Program-made: the position numbers and the translations under genes
In this document: piece by piece, positions 40,998 to 52,690 of the stretch
Layout of the letters: every line of letters begins with the position of its first letter
Position numbering within the stretch: position 1 is the stretch's first letter
The notes under the pieces: generated by a model
The model's input: only the letters and a program-made list of their open reading frames with translations
The model's database searches: none
Told to the model about the DNA's origin: nothing
Origin: Rhodobacter sp.
GTDB taxonomy: Bacteria; Pseudomonadota; Alphaproteobacteria; Rhodobacterales; Rhodobacteraceae
Length of the DNA: 64,000 nucleotides
NCBI GenBank assembly: GCA_013821825.1
Contig: PNJK01000009.1
Location: 22,476-86,475 of the forward strand
Direction: 5' to 3'

Positions 40998-42452
40998 CTA
41001 CTGGGCGCCTCTTGCCAGACCGAGGAGGCGCGAGCAGTCGACATGGGCGGCCAGATGGTCCGCCAGCGTTTCAAGCGTTTCTTCGACCGTCGCATCGTAG
41101 CTTGCGTTGCCTGGCGTCGCGCCAAGGCCCGCGAGAAAGGCTCGGCGGAAGGCGTCTTTTGTGAACATGCCGTGCAGATAGCTGCCCATCACCCTGCCAT
41201 CCGTGCGCTGGGCGCCTTCGGGCTGGCCGTCGACGACAAAGAGAGGGCGGGCGCGGTCCGGGCCTGTCGTCCGGCCGAGGTGGATTTCATAGCCCCTGAC
41301 CATGGTGCCCGAGGCTGGATGAAGGGCGCGGGTTTCGGTCACGCGCTTGTCGGCAGTCATGACGGTGGTCACGTCCAGAAGGCCAAGGCCGGGAACTGCG
41401 CCCGGTTTACCCTCGATCCCGTCAGGATCGGCAATTTCCGTTCCCAGCATTTGATAGCCGCCACAAAGGCCAAGGACCCGTGCGCCGCGCCGCATTGCGG
41501 CGGCGAGGTCGATGTCCCAGCCCTGTTCCCGGAAATGGTGAAGGTCGGCGATGGTGGCCTTGCTGCCCGGCAGGATGATCAGGTCAGCTTCGACCGGCAA
41601 GGGCTGGCCAGGTGGGATGATCTTCAGTGTGACGCCTGGCTCTTGTGCCAGCGGGTCAAGATCGTCGAAGTTGGCGATTCGCGACAGGTGAGGGACGGCG
41701 ATCAGGAAGGCCCCGGTGCCACGCGTACCGCGAAGGTCTGCCGCGTCTTCTGCCGGAAGACGGTGCGCGTGGGGGAACCATGGCACAACACCGAGGCCGG
41801 GCCAGCCGGTACGCTGTTCGATCATCCGGTAGCCATCGTCGAAAAGGCGCCGGTCGCCGCGGAATTTGTTGATCAGGAAGCCCCTGATCATCGCTGCGTC
41901 GGCTTGATCAAGTACTGCCTGCGTCCCGACCAATTGCGCAATCACCCCGCCCCGGTCGATGTCACCAGTCAGGATCACCGGCACATCGGCCGCGCGGGCG
42001 AAGCCCATGTTGGCGATGTCATTGGCCCTCAGGTTGATCTCGGCCGGGCTGCCCGCGCCTTCGACGATGACAAGGTCGGCCGTGGCCATCAACCGCTGGA
42101 AGCTGAAAAGGACCGGGGCGATCAGCTGCGGCTTCAGCGCCGCGTAGTCCGTGGCGCGGACGGTGGTCAGGCGTCTGCCCTGCACGATGACCTGCGCGCC
42201 GGTCTCGGATTCTGGTTTCAAAAGCACGGGGTTCATGTGGACGGTGGGCTGAACCTTGCAGGCGCGGGCCTGCAGGGCCTGGGCGCGGCCGATCTCTCCC
42301 CCATCCGCGACGGCCGCGTTATTCGACATGTTTTGCGGCTTGAAGGGGCGGACCGTCAGCCCCTGCCGGGTGAAAAGCCGGCAAAGCCCCGCAACCAGCA
42401 TGGACTTACCGACGTTCGAGCCGGCGCCCTGGATCATGATGCGCGCGGTCAT
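40998..42452 (-). CDS. cobQ: Cobyric acid synthase
   Basis: [58 protein letters not shown]. Confidence 0.94.
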   Translation of the reverse strand: MTARIMIQGAGSNVGKSMLVAGLCRLFTRQGLTVRPFKPQNMSNNAAVADGGEIGRAQALQARACKVQPTVHMNPVLLKPESETGAQVIVQGRRLTTVRATDYAALKPQLIAPVLFSFQRLMATADLVIVEGAGSPAEINLRANDIANMGFARAADVPVILTGDIDRGGVIAQLVGTQAVLDQADAAMIRGFLINKFRGDRRLFDDGYRMIEQRTGWPGLGVVPWFPHAHRLPAEDAADLRGTRGTGAFLIAVPHLSRIANFDDLDPLAQEPGVTLKIIPPGQPLPVEADLIILPGSKATIADLHHFREQGWDIDLAAAMRRGARVLGLCGGYQMLGTEIADPDGIEGKPGAVPGLGLLDVTTVMTADKRVTETRALHPASGTMVRGYEIHLGRTTGPDRARPLFVVDGQPEGAQRTDGRVMGSYLHGMFTKDAFRRAFLAGLGATPGNASYDATVEETLETLADHLAAHVDCSRLLGLARGAQ

Positions 42453-43504
42453 GTCCTGCGCGCCATCAGCCACAGGAAGAACACCCCGCCGATCAGGCCG
42501 GTGACGACACCGATCGGCATGTCCTCGGGCGCCATGATGACCCGAGCAAGGGTGTCGGCCAGGACAAGAAAGATCGCTCCGAACAAGGCCGAAAGCGGCA
42601 GGACGCGGGCATTGTCGCCCCCCGCGATCAGACGGACGAGGTGGGGCATCATCAGGCCGACAAAGCCGATGATGCCGGAAAACGCGACCATGACGCCGGT
42701 TATCAGTGCACCGGCGACGAAGACCGACAGCCGGAAGCGGGCCACGGGGATGCCAAGCGAGGCGGCGGTCTCGTCCCCCAGGCTCATGGCGTTCAGGGCG
42801 CCGGACTGCGACCAGAGCCAGAGGCCCGCGGGAAGGACGACGACAAGGGGGTAGATCAGGTGCGACCACTGGGCAAGGCCTAGGCCGCCGAGCATCCAGA
42901 AGACCACCGTGTGGGTGGCCTTGGGATCGCCAAGGAAAATCAGCACATTGGCTCCGGCCATGATGATGAAGCTGACGGCGACACCGGCAAGCACCAGCCG
43001 GTCCGCACTGGTGGCCCCGGTCAGCCGGGCAGCGGCCAGGACCATGAGGGTTGCCGCAAGAGCGCCCCCGAAGGCCATCAGCGGCACGGTGAGGAGGCCT
43101 AGGAAGAGGCCGGTGTGAAGCAGGGCGGCAATGGCCCCGAACGCCCCTCCCGACGAGATGCCCAGAAGGTGGGGGTCGGCCAAGGGGTTACGGGTGACCG
43201 ACTGCAGGGCGGCGCCGGTGATCCCAAGCCCCGCGCCGACAAGGACGGCCAGAAGAGCGCGGGGGAAACGGATTTCCCAGACGATCGCCTCGCGCCCCGG
43301 GGTCCAGTCGGGGGTGACAATGCCGGGGATCAGGTTGTTGGCAAGGATGCCCCAGACGGTTGAAAGCGGCACGGCGACCGCACCGACCGAGACTGCAAGC
43401 AGGATGACTCCAAGCAGGACCCCGGCGCCGCCCAGACCAGCCGCCGCCGCTCGGGTCAGGCGCAGCGAGCGGCTGATGGGCGTGGCGAGCGGAGTTTCGG
43501 TCAT
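42449..43504 (-). CDS. btuC: FecCD-type ABC transporter permease (cobalamin/iron-siderophore)
   Basis: [42 protein letters not shown]. Confidence 0.87.
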   Translation of the reverse strand: MTETPLATPISRSLRLTRAAAAGLGGAGVLLGVILLAVSVGAVAVPLSTVWGILANNLIPGIVTPDWTPGREAIVWEIRFPRALLAVLVGAGLGITGAALQSVTRNPLADPHLLGISSGGAFGAIAALLHTGLFLGLLTVPLMAFGGALAATLMVLAAARLTGATSADRLVLAGVAVSFIIMAGANVLIFLGDPKATHTVVFWMLGGLGLAQWSHLIYPLVVVLPAGLWLWSQSGALNAMSLGDETAASLGIPVARFRLSVFVAGALITGVMVAFSGIIGFVGLMMPHLVRLIAGGDNARVLPLSALFGAIFLVLADTLARVIMAPEDMPIGVVTGLIGGVFFLWLMARRT

Positions 43505-43505
43505 C

Positions 43506-44435
43506 TTACTTGGCCCAGAAGCCCGCGATCAGCTTTTCCACTGCGCGGATGTTGCGGGGGCCTGGGGTGGCCTCGACATAGTCCAGCACCACATAGCGGT
43601 CGTTCTTTACCGCGTCGATGTTGGCGAAGGCGGGGTTTGATTCCAGGAAATCGATCTTCTGGTCGGCCGTCACCTCGCCGTAGTTCACGATCACGATGAT
43701 CTCGGGGTTGCGTTCGACCACCGGTTCCCAGGCGACACTGGCCCAGCTTTTCTCAAGATCGTCCATGATGTTGCGGCCGCCTGCCAGACCGATCATCGCG
43801 GTCGGGATGGCGTACTTGCCTGCGGTGAAGGGGGTTTCCTCGCCGCTGTCATAGACGAACACGCGCAGCGGCACCTCGGGGCTTACCTCTGCGGTCATGT
43901 CGGCCAGACGGGCGTTCCAGCCGTCAACCAGCGCTTCGGCACGATCGGACACGCCGAAAATCGCCCCAAGGTTCCGGATGTCGGCATACATGTCCTCGAT
44001 CGAGGCCGCCGACTTCGGGCCGACGAAGATGCAGCTTTCCGTCAGCTCGTAGGTCTTGATGCCGAACGGCTCCAGCGTCTCCGGGGTCACCTCGCCGCCG
44101 ACCTTCATGCCGTAGTTCCAGCCGGCGAAGAAAAAGTCCGGCTCGGCGCCCAGCAGGACCTCGCGGGTGGGGTAGAGGGCCGAAAGCTCGGGCAGTTCGG
44201 CGATGCCTTCGCGAAGTTCTTCGTCCAGCGTCTTCCAGCCGGAAACGCCGGTATAGCCGACCATCTGGTCCCGCAAGCCAAGCGCCAGCATCATCTCGAT
44301 CAGGTTGACGTCATTGGCGATGGCGCGGGCGGGCGGGGCGTCGAAGGTGACCTGCCGGTTGCAGCTTTGAACCGTCACGGGGAAGGCCAATGCCGGTGAG
44401 GCGGTGAAGAGAAAGGCGAAAAGTGCGGCGCGCAT
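43506..44435 (-). CDS. btuF: ABC transporter substrate-binding protein (cobalamin/corrinoid type)
   Basis: Signal peptide MRAALFAFLFTASPALA; periplasmic binding-protein fold; in riboswitch-2 operon. Confidence 0.82.
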   Translation of the reverse strand: MRAALFAFLFTASPALAFPVTVQSCNRQVTFDAPPARAIANDVNLIEMMLALGLRDQMVGYTGVSGWKTLDEELREGIAELPELSALYPTREVLLGAEPDFFFAGWNYGMKVGGEVTPETLEPFGIKTYELTESCIFVGPKSAASIEDMYADIRNLGAIFGVSDRAEALVDGWNARLADMTAEVSPEVPLRVFVYDSGEETPFTAGKYAIPTAMIGLAGGRNIMDDLEKSWASVAWEPVVERNPEIIVIVNYGEVTADQKIDFLESNPAFANIDAVKNDRYVVLDYVEATPGPRNIRAVEKLIAGFWAK

Positions 44436-44436
44436 G

Positions 44437-45261
44437 TCAGTGTCCTTGAAGGTGAAAGGAAAAGCGGGGGGTGTCGCCGGACCGGTCGACCCGGGCGGCA
44501 ACGTTGAAGGCGGCGGCGATGGTCGCCTCGGACAGCGCCTGATCCGGAGGTGCGTCGGCAATGACGCGGCCCTGCTTCATGATCAGCACCCGGTCGGCGA
44601 ATTCGGCGGCAAGGGTCAGGTCGTGCAGCGTGCAGACAACGGCAAGGCCAAGCCCGCGCAGAAGCCGCAGCAGTTCAAGCTGGTGGCGGATGTCGAGGTG
44701 ATTGGTCGGCTCGTCCAGAATCAGGACCCGGGGTTCCTGTGCCAGCGCCCGGGCCACCATCACCCTCTGGCGCTCGCCGCCCGAAAGCGTGCCGAAACGC
44801 CGGTCGGCCATGGTCACCAGATCCATGCGGAGCAGCGCGGCTTCGACCATCGCCTGATCGCGCAAGCCGGGCCCAAAGCCCTGCCCGAAACCGCCGCGAT
44901 GCGGCAACCGACCCAGGGCGACGATCTGCCGGGCGGTCAGGGCGAAATCGGTCGGCTGTTCCTGCAGCACGGCGGCGACCGTCCGGGCGACTTCGCGCGC
45001 CGGGCGATGCCAGAGGTCGCGGCCGTCCAGCACGACCTTGCCCCGGTGCGGCGCCTGATGCCGATAAAGCAGACGGAGAAGCGAGGATTTGCCGGCCCCG
45101 TTCGCGCCGCAGATCGCCAGCACCTCGCCCGGATGCAGGGAAAAACTGATGTCATGCAGGATGTCCGGTTGCCGCCCCGGCCCCCAGCACACGTTGCAAA
45201 CTTGAAGCAGGGGCGTCACGCGCGCCCCCTTTGCCGGTCGAATGGCGGGGCCGGTGGCCAC
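44437..45261 (-). CDS. btuD: ABC transporter ATP-binding protein (cobalamin/corrinoid type); true start may be an internal GTG near 45219
   Basis: CGANGAGKSSLLRLLYRHQAPHRGKVVLDGRDLW; LSGGERQRVMVARALAQEPRVLILDEPTNHLD. Confidence 0.85.
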   Translation of the reverse strand: MATGPAIRPAKGARVTPLLQVCNVCWGPGRQPDILHDISFSLHPGEVLAICGANGAGKSSLLRLLYRHQAPHRGKVVLDGRDLWHRPAREVARTVAAVLQEQPTDFALTARQIVALGRLPHRGGFGQGFGPGLRDQAMVEAALLRMDLVTMADRRFGTLSGGERQRVMVARALAQEPRVLILDEPTNHLDIRHQLELLRLLRGLGLAVVCTLHDLTLAAEFADRVLIMKQGRVIADAPPDQALSEATIAAAFNVAARVDRSGDTPRFSFHLQGH

Positions 45262-45314
45262 GCGGGACTAGTCATCGCAAGCTCCTTCCGGGGCACCCCG
45301 CCCGGCGTTCCGTT

Positions 45315-45512
45315 GATGCGATGGCAGGTCTCCTGACTTCGCGGGTCTGTGCTTCCCCAACCTTCCCGACCCAAAAGGGGCCAGTGGTTTGCAGAGGTCG
45401 CTCGCCGCTTACAGTTGCGGGGGCAGTCACGGGATTCGGCGGCTGATGCCTACACCCCACCCGTGTTCCCTTTTCACCCGGCCGCGCTTTGCTTGGCCGG
45501 GAACCATCGTTG
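45315..45512 (-). promoter_or_regulatory. Cobalamin riboswitch (2)
   Basis: Minus strand contains ACTGCCCCCGCAACTGTAAGCGG, ACCACTGG, GGGAAGG and B12 box GAAGTCAGGAGACCTGCC. Confidence 0.95.
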
Positions 45513-45632
45513 ACCACCTTTCTGCCTGGCGGGCTGAAAGGTCAAGATCCGGCAGCGACACATGACGAGGCGGAGGCGTCACGGGGTTGGGCGCTTGCCG
45601 CCAGCCGTCGGCGACGATGCACGGAGCCCCGT

Positions 45633-46400
45633 TCAAAGCGAAATGGTGATCCCGCCATCGACATAAAGGATATGGCCATTGACGAAGCTGGCTGCGTCCG
45701 AGGCAAGAAAGATGCAGGCGCCCTGCAATTCGTTGACCTGCCCCCAGCGGCCCGAAGGGGTGCGTTTCGTCAGCCAGTCGTTGAAGGCGGGGTCTGCAAG
45801 AAGCGCCGCGTTCAGTGGCGTCTCGAAATAGCCGGGTGCGATGGCGTTGCAGTTCAGGCCGTGGCGTGCCCAGTCGGTTGCCATGCCCTTGGTCAGGTTG
45901 GCGACCGCACCCTTGGTGGCGGTGTAGGGCGCGATGGTGGGCCGGGCCAGCGCGGTGTTGACCGAGGCCAGGTTGATGATCTTGCCCCGCCCACGGGCGA
46001 TCATGTGGCGGGCAACGGCCTGGCCGACATGGAAGACCGAGGCGATGTTGGTCTGCAACAGACGCTCGAAGGCCTCGGGCGGGAACTCCTCCAGCGGCGC
46101 GCGGTGCTGAATGCCGGCGTTGTTCACCAGAATGTCGATCGGCTTTCCATCAGCCTCGAAGGTGTCGACGGCGGCACGGGCGGCGTAATGGTCTGTGACG
46201 TCGAAGACCAGCGTTTCGGCGCCGGGAATGCTGGCGGCAGCGGCCTGCGCCCGGGCAGCGTCCCGGCCATTCAGCACGACTTGCGCCCCGGCCTGGGCAA
46301 GCCCCTGCGCAAGGGCAAAGCCGATTCCCTGCGAAGCGCCGGTGATCAGGGCACGGCGACCGGAAAGGTCAAAGAGCGGGTGGGTCAAGCAGGCCTCCAT
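45633..46400 (-). CDS. SDR-family oxidoreductase (gluconate 5-dehydrogenase-like)
   Basis: ALITGASQGIGFALAQGLAQAGAQVVLNGRD; YTATKGAVANLTKGMATDWARHGLNCNAIAPGYFETPLN. Confidence 0.88.
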   Translation of the reverse strand: MEACLTHPLFDLSGRRALITGASQGIGFALAQGLAQAGAQVVLNGRDAARAQAAAASIPGAETLVFDVTDHYAARAAVDTFEADGKPIDILVNNAGIQHRAPLEEFPPEAFERLLQTNIASVFHVGQAVARHMIARGRGKIINLASVNTALARPTIAPYTATKGAVANLTKGMATDWARHGLNCNAIAPGYFETPLNAALLADPAFNDWLTKRTPSGRWGQVNELQGACIFLASDAASFVNGHILYVDGGITISL

Positions 46401-46456
46401 TTCTTGGCAATCCTACAGGCGAAGCCAGCGGCTTGCCACGCCGAAGCAGTCTTTCC

Positions 46457-47530
46457 CTAGCGGATCCACCGCGCGCCTGCCTTGGCCAGCGCTACCGCCA
46501 GCACGATCCGGGCAACGTGGTGGGCGGTCACGTAGATCACACTCATTTTCAGGCTGAGGGCGATCAGGCTCATTTCCGCCAACCCTCCCGGCGCGAAGGC
46601 CAGGAAGACGGCGGCAACGGGTTCGCCCACCAGCGTTTCCAGCGCAAGCGCGAAGCCAAGGGCGATTCCCAGTGCCACGGTGCCATTGATTGCGGCCAGC
46701 CAGGCCCCGCGCCGCAGGACCCGTGCGTCCGCCCCGGCAAAGCGTGCGCCCAGGCCGGTTCCGACCACGACCTGAGTCACTGCGATCAGCCAGCCGGGCG
46801 GCACCCCCTCGACCAGGCCCAGCGCATGCGCGGCGGCCGACAAGAGGATCGGCCCTGTGATGATCCACCCCGGAAAGTGCATGATGCGCCCAAGCCCCAC
46901 GCCGGCAAGCCCCGCCGCCACCAGAATGGCCACGTCGAACAGGCCAAGCGGCGCTTCTGCCCCGACCATCTGCACCCCGGAGGCAGACCCCACCGCAGTT
47001 CCTGTCACCCACCAGAAGATCAGCGGCACCGCGACAATGGTCCCGATCAGCCGCAGGAACTGCAGGACCGTCAACAGGGCCACATCCGCCCCCGCCTCCT
47101 CCCCCAGTTGGACGCTTTCGATCAGGCCGCCGGGCACCGCGCCAAAAAACGCGGTCTTCTGGTCCAGCCCGCCCCAGCGGAAGATCAGGAAGGCCACCGC
47201 ATGGGCCAGTGGCACGAAGACGCTCAGCGCCAGCAGGGACGGCACCCACCCAAGCGCCTGCGAGGCGACCGCAGGCGTGAAGGCCCCGCCGATAGCGACC
47301 CCGACGATCGGCACGAAGCACATCCGCAGGGGGGGCGGCAGGGTGATCCTTCGGCCAAACGGCCTGATATCCGCCGCAGCAAGCACCCCGGTCACCAGAA
47401 GCGAGCCGAGGAGATAGCCAAGCGGCAGGAGCAGGGCTTGCGCTATGACGCCGCCGATGGCCCCAAGCGTCAGGGTCAGCACCAGCGCGGTCGGGTCCGG
47501 CCCGATCAGGCGGGAAAGGACAGGCATCAC
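46457..47530 (-). CDS. AbrB-family (COG3180-type) integral membrane protein
   Basis: Multi-TM protein with two GxxPGG motifs ([29 protein letters not shown]). Confidence 0.82.
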   Translation of the reverse strand: MMPVLSRLIGPDPTALVLTLTLGAIGGVIAQALLLPLGYLLGSLLVTGVLAAADIRPFGRRITLPPPLRMCFVPIVGVAIGGAFTPAVASQALGWVPSLLALSVFVPLAHAVAFLIFRWGGLDQKTAFFGAVPGGLIESVQLGEEAGADVALLTVLQFLRLIGTIVAVPLIFWWVTGTAVGSASGVQMVGAEAPLGLFDVAILVAAGLAGVGLGRIMHFPGWIITGPILLSAAAHALGLVEGVPPGWLIAVTQVVVGTGLGARFAGADARVLRRGAWLAAINGTVALGIALGFALALETLVGEPVAAVFLAFAPGGLAEMSLIALSLKMSVIYVTAHHVARIVLAVALAKAGARWIR

Positions 47531-47724
47531 CAGTGGGGCGGCCTCTGGTTCGCGGCGGGGGCATCGCCGTCAGCCTCGCGTTCGGCCTCACGCTCGGCCA
47601 GAAGACGGGTGAGGCGGGTGAGTTGGTCGATCTCGGCCGTCTGGCGCGCCACCACGTCGGAAAGATCCTCGACCGCGCGGGTCAGATGCGCGATGCGTTC
47701 TTCCAGGGTCTCGATCCGGTCCAT
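47527..47724 (-). CDS. slyX: SlyX-like protein
   Basis: [46 protein letters not shown]...PPHW (C-terminal PPHW typical of SlyX). Confidence 0.88.
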   Translation of the reverse strand: MDRIETLEERIAHLTRAVEDLSDVVARQTAEIDQLTRLTRLLAEREAEREADGDAPAANQRPPHW

Positions 47725-47802
47725 GGCCCACCCTTCGGGCGCTTGCCGCCCCTTGCCCCATCCGATACACGGGCCGCGACGAAAAGCGAAGGGTCTGAAC
47801 CC

Positions 47803-49290
47803 ATGGCAAACGACAAACCCGCCCGCCGCCCGCGCGCCGAAACCCCCAAGGGGTTCCGCGACTATTTCGGCACGGAAGTGACCGAGCGGAAAGCCATGCT
47901 GGACGCGATTGCCGGGGTCTATCACCGTTATGGGTTTGATCCGCTTGAGACGTCGGCGGTCGAAACGGTCGAGGCCCTTGGCAAGTACCTCCCCGACGTC
48001 GACCGCCCGAACGACGGCGTCTTCGCCTGGCAGGACGAGGATGCCGACTGGCTGGCCCTCCGCTATGACCTGACCGCCCCTTTGGCGCGGGTCGCGGCGC
48101 AGTATCGCAACGACCTGCCCTCGCCCTATCGCCGCTACGCGATGGGCCCGGTCTGGCGGAACGAGAAACCGGGGCCGGGCCGGTTCCGGCAGTTCTACCA
48201 ATGCGACGCCGATACGGTGGGGTCGGCCTCTGTAGCCGCCGACGCCGAAATCTGCGCGATGCTGGCCGATGCGCTTGAGGTCGTCGGCATCCCGCGTGGC
48301 GATTATGTCGTGAAGGTCAACAACCGCAAGGTCCTGAACGGCGTGATGGAGGTCGCGGGAGTGCTGGACCCGGCCGACCCAGACAAGTTCGCCCACGAAC
48401 GCGGCATCGTCCTGCGCGCCATCGACAAGATCGACCGTCTGGGGCCAGAAGGGGTCCGCGCCCTTCTGGGCGAGGGCCGGAAGGACGAGAGCGGGGATTT
48501 CACCAAGGGTGCAGGACTTCCGGCGGACAAGGCCGAAGTGGTCCTTGCGTTAGTCAGAGCAAGAGCCGCTGACAACGAAGGCACGATCCTGAAGCTAATG
48601 GAGCTGGTTTACGGTTCCGACATCGGGCAGCAGGGGGTGGCTGAGTTGCAGGACATTGCCGAACTCCTCTCAGCCCAAGGCTACGGCCCTGACCGCATCG
48701 TCATCGACCCCGGGGTCGTCCGTGGCCTCGGCTACTACACTGGCCCGGTCTATGAGGCGGAACTCACCTTCCAGATCACCGACGAAAAAGGCCGCCCGCG
48801 CAACTTTGGCTCGGTCGCCGGGGGTGGGCGGTATGATGGGCTGGTGAAGCGCTTCACCGGGCAGGATGTCCCGGCGACGGGGGTCTCCATCGGGGTGGAC
48901 CGCCTCCTCGCCGCGCTGCGGGCCAAGGGGCGTTTGGGCGGTGAGGCGGCGGGGCCGGTGGTCGTCACCGTGATGGACCGTGACCGGATGGCCGACTACA
49001 TGGCCATGGTCGGTGAGCTTCGCGCGGCGGGTATCCGGGCCGAAGTCTACCTCGGCAACCCGAAGAACTTCGGCAACCAGTTGAAATACGCGGACAAGCG
49101 GCAGTCGCCCATCGCCATCATCCAGGGCGGCAACGAGGCGGCGGAAGGCAAGGTCATCCTGAAGGACCTGATCCTTGGCGCGAAAATCGCCGAAAGCGCC
49201 ACGCTGGAGGAATGGAAGGACCGCCCGGCTCAGGTTCTGGCGGACCGCGCCGATCTGGTGGCCGCTGTCCGAAAGATGCTGGGGCAATGA
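47803..49290 (+). CDS. hisS: Histidyl-tRNA synthetase
   Basis: [39 protein letters not shown]; class II motifs. Confidence 0.94.
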   Translation: MANDKPARRPRAETPKGFRDYFGTEVTERKAMLDAIAGVYHRYGFDPLETSAVETVEALGKYLPDVDRPNDGVFAWQDEDADWLALRYDLTAPLARVAAQYRNDLPSPYRRYAMGPVWRNEKPGPGRFRQFYQCDADTVGSASVAADAEICAMLADALEVVGIPRGDYVVKVNNRKVLNGVMEVAGVLDPADPDKFAHERGIVLRAIDKIDRLGPEGVRALLGEGRKDESGDFTKGAGLPADKAEVVLALVRARAADNEGTILKLMELVYGSDIGQQGVAELQDIAELLSAQGYGPDRIVIDPGVVRGLGYYTGPVYEAELTFQITDEKGRPRNFGSVAGGGRYDGLVKRFTGQDVPATGVSIGVDRLLAALRAKGRLGGEAAGPVVVTVMDRDRMADYMAMVGELRAAGIRAEVYLGNPKNFGNQLKYADKRQSPIAIIQGGNEAAEGKVILKDLILGAKIAESATLEEWKDRPAQVLADRADLVAAVRKMLGQ

Positions 49291-50387
49291 CCCCCAAGGC
49301 CACAATCCGGGCCGAGGCCCAGCGGCTGCATGCTGCCTTCGTTGCCGCCGGGGCGGTGCCGGTCGAGGCCGATATCCTGCTGCCAGCCGAAACCCTTCTG
49401 GACCTTTACGGCGAGGATATCCGCGCGCGCGCCTACACGACGCATGACCCCCTGCGCGGCGAGATGATGCTGCGCCCGGACTTCACCGTGCCGGTGGTGC
49501 AGGCCCACATGGCGCATGGCGCGGAACCGGCGCGCTACTGCTATCTGGGTGAGGTGTTCCGTCAGCAGGACCGCGCCTCGGACCGCGCTTCGGAATACCT
49601 TCAGGTCGGGTTCGAGGTCTTTGACCGATCGGCGCCAGAGGCGGCGGATGCCGAGGTATTCGCGCTGTTTCAGGGGATGCTGGCCGATCTGGCCCTGCGC
49701 CCGGCGACCGGCGATATCGGTATCCTGATGGCCGCCGTTCGCGGCCTGGACACCACGCCCCGCCGTCGGGCGGCTTTGCTGCATCACATCTGGCGGCCAA
49801 GGCGGTTCCGCGCTTTGCTGGACCGGTTTGCCGGTCGTGCTGCGGTGCCTGCGGCCCGCGTGCGGTTGCTGGAACGGCTGGCCAAGGGAAGCCCCGAAGC
49901 GCTCATCGCCGAGGCGGGGACATTTGTCGGTTTGCGCTCGGCCGAGGAGATCTCGGCACGCGCGGTGGCCTTGCTGGAAGACGCCGGCGAAAAGCCGATT
50001 TCGGCGCCGGAGGCGGCGATGCTTTATGACCTGCTGACGCTGGAGGCCCCGGCTGCGGCGGCCCTCGCGCATCTCAAGGGCATCACGCCGCTGCTGCCCG
50101 CCATCGCCCTGGCAGTTGACCGGTTCGCGGCCCGGCTGGACGCCCTGGCGGCGCGCGGAGTGGATGTCGAGGCCCTGCCTTTCGAGGCAAGCCACGGGCG
50201 CACCTCACTGGAATATTACGACGGCTTCGTCTTCAGCTTTCACGCGGTCGACAAGGGAATGCCGCCGGTGGCGTCGGGCGGGCGCTATGATGCGCTGACC
50301 GCGGTTCTTGGCGCGGGCGCGTTCATCCCGGCGGTCGGGGGCGTGATCCGCCCCGGCCTGGTCGCGCGGATCAGGGGGCTGGCATGA
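49287..50387 (+). CDS. hisZ: ATP phosphoribosyltransferase regulatory subunit
   Basis: HisS-like paralogue between hisS and his[33 protein letters not shown]. Confidence 0.9.
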   Translation: MTPKATIRAEAQRLHAAFVAAGAVPVEADILLPAETLLDLYGEDIRARAYTTHDPLRGEMMLRPDFTVPVVQAHMAHGAEPARYCYLGEVFRQQDRASDRASEYLQVGFEVFDRSAPEAADAEVFALFQGMLADLALRPATGDIGILMAAVRGLDTTPRRRAALLHHIWRPRRFRALLDRFAGRAAVPAARVRLLERLAKGSPEALIAEAGTFVGLRSAEEISARAVALLEDAGEKPISAPEAAMLYDLLTLEAPAAAALAHLKGITPLLPAIALAVDRFAARLDALAARGVDVEALPFEASHGRTSLEYYDGFVFSFHAVDKGMPPVASGGRYDALTAVLGAGAFIPAVGGVIRPGLVARIRGLA

Positions 50388-51085
50388 TCAAGATCGGGGT
50401 GCCGTCGAAGGGGCGGCTGATGGAGCAGACCTTCACCTGGTTCGGAGCGCGTGGTTTGACGATGCGTCGCACCGGGAACGAACGCGAATATGCCGGCGCA
50501 ATCGACGGGATGGACGGGGTGGAACTGGTCCTCTTGGCCGCCTCGGAAGTCCCGCGTGAGCTGGAGGCGGGACGGATCGACCTTGGCGTCACCGGGACCG
50601 ACCTTGTGCGCGAGGAGCTGGCAGACTGGACCTCGGTGGTCACCGAGGTCGCTCTGCTGGGCTTTGGCCAGGCGGATCTGATCCTTGCCGTGCCGTCGGT
50701 CTGGGTGGACGTCGATACGCTGGACGATCTGGACGCGGCTGCGACGGCGTTTCGGGCGGCGCATGGGTTCCGCCTGCGGATCGCGACCAAGTATCACCGG
50801 CTGGTGCGAGAGTTCCTGACCGAGAACGGGGTCGCGGATTATCAGCTGGTCGACAGCCTTGGAGCGACGGAGGGAGCGGTGAAGAACCTGACTGCCGAAG
50901 CGATTGCCGACATCACCTCGTCCGGCGAGACGTTGCGGGCGAACCATCTGAAGATCCTGTCTGACGGGGTGATCCTGCGGTCCGAGGCGGTGCTTTGGGC
51001 CTCGCGCGGAGCTCTCCGGTCTGAGGAGAACCGGGCGGCGATGGGGCGGCTGGCGGGGTTGCTGGGAGTGCGGTCTCCAGTCTGA
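50384..51085 (+). CDS. hisG: ATP phosphoribosyltransferase catalytic subunit
   Basis: [34 protein letters not shown]. Confidence 0.92.
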   Translation: MIKIGVPSKGRLMEQTFTWFGARGLTMRRTGNEREYAGAIDGMDGVELVLLAASEVPRELEAGRIDLGVTGTDLVREELADWTSVVTEVALLGFGQADLILAVPSVWVDVDTLDDLDAAATAFRAAHGFRLRIATKYHRLVREFLTENGVADYQLVDSLGATEGAVKNLTAEAIADITSSGETLRANHLKILSDGVILRSEAVLWASRGALRSEENRAAMGRLAGLLGVRSPV

Positions 51086-51263
51086 GGGGGTGTCCCGGGC
51101 GGGGACATGTGGGGCCTCTGAAGGACTGAATGGCGATGGCGCTGGGCGGAGGCTGATTGAAGAACGCCGGCACCTGATCCCGCCTTGGCACGCCTGTGCC
51201 ATCGGGGATGGCGACATCGTCAGGCCCCCAAGACCAACGCACCGGACGATCTGCTGACAGCGT

Positions 51264-52237
51264 TCACGGCTTCGGCGGCAACATAAGGATCGCGCGGAAA
51301 TCGTTGACGTTGGTCAGGGTCGGGCCGGTGATGACCTGCGCGCCGGTTGCAGCAAAGAAGCTGTGACTGTCATTGCTGGCCAGTACTTCGACCGGGTCGC
51401 GACCACTTGCGGCGGCGCGGCGCAGGATGTCCGGGCCGATCACTGCGCCCGCCACCTCGGCCGCGCCGTCGACGCCATCGGTATCGCAAGCAAGAAGGTG
51501 AATGCCCTTGGCGCCCCGCAGTGCAATTGCTGCAGCGAGTGCAAATTCGGCGTTCGGACCACCACTGCCGGATCCGCGCCGGGTGACGGTCAACTCGCCG
51601 CCCGAAAGCAGCAGAACCGGGGCGCTGCCGACCAGGCTGGCCTGTAGCCGCAGCGCAAGTTCAGCCTGTGCCGTGCCAACGTCCCGGGCTTCGCCCTCCA
51701 CGGTGTCGCCAAGCAGGACCACCAGAACACCCGCTGCGCTTGCAGCCTCTGCGGCAGCCGCAAGCGACTGCGCCGGGGCGGCGATGACGCGCGTTTCGAC
51801 ATGGGCAAGACGAGCGTCACCAGGCGGGGGATCACACCCGATCCGGTGGCCAGCGCTGCCATCGCGGCCGCCGGTACCGGTATGTTCCAGCGCCGGATCA
51901 CGGCCAGCGCATCGTCAACCGTTCTGTCGTCACCCACCGTGGGGCCCGAGGCGATCATCCCCGGATCATCGCCGGGGACGTCGGAGATGAGCAGCGCCAG
52001 CATGGGCGCAGGTGCTGCAATCGCGGCAAGCTGACCGTCCTTCACAAGGCTCAGATGCTTGCGCAGCAAGTTCATTTGCGAAATCGGCGCGCCCGAGGCC
52101 AGAAGAGCCGCGTCCACAGCCTGCTTTTCGGGCGGGGGATCTTCGCTGCTCTGTGCGGCCACCACGCGCATCGGGTCGGCGGTGGCCACGGCCAGATCAA
52201 AGAGGTCGCGCAGAAGGACCTCGGCCTCGCCGATCAT
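51264..52237 (-). pseudogene. Glycerate kinase (MOFRL type) with internal deletion and frameshift
   Basis: N-terminal MRVVAAQSSEDPPPEKQAVDAALLASGAPISQMNLLRKHLS lacks the nucleotide-binding central part; frame jumps at a G-run (51826-51830); C-terminal MOFRL TDGVDGAAEVAGAVI..GPTLTNVNDFRAIL. Confidence 0.85.
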
Positions 52238-52690
52238 GCCAGCCAGCGGGCGTAATCGCTGACCAGAAGGCGGCTTGGCGCCTCATCCTCCTCGACCGTC
52301 GCAAAGCGACCGATCGGCTCGCGGTGATGTTGTCGGTCTCGTCGTCGTTGACGGTCGAGACTTCACCCACCAGGACATCGCCGCCCTCGCCCCAGAAGGC
52401 ATGCCAATCGCCCGGCATCAGCGTGACGCTTTCGCCGGGGGCGAGGTGCAGCTTCTCGCCGGGGCCGAAGTCGCACCCGACGCCGTCGCAGAACACGGTG
52501 CCGCCCCGGTCTTCGGCAAAGCCGCCCGCATCGTCCCAGCCGCAGCGGGCAAAGATCACCTTGGCCGCCACCCCGCGCCGCGCCCGAAATTCGCCCGGGG
52601 TCCAGTTGGCGAAGGGCGGCAGGACGAAGCCGTAACGCGGATCATGTCATCCGCTTCGGCCATGATCGCATTGATGCGGGATCGGTTCAT
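52234..52690 (-). pseudogene. D-lyxose ketol-isomerase-like, two frameshifts
   Basis: Pieces MNRSRINAIMAEADDMI / RYGFVLPPFANWTPGEFRARRGVAAKVIFARCGWDDAGGF..DWHAFWGEGGDVLVGEVSTVNDDETDN / REPIGRFATVEEDEAPSRLLVSDYARWLA lie in shifting frames. Confidence 0.82.

Noticed and set aside
41043-42854. 603-aa plus-strand ORF opposite cobQ/btuC
   Set aside because: Spans two genuine minus-strand genes; GC-bias artefact.
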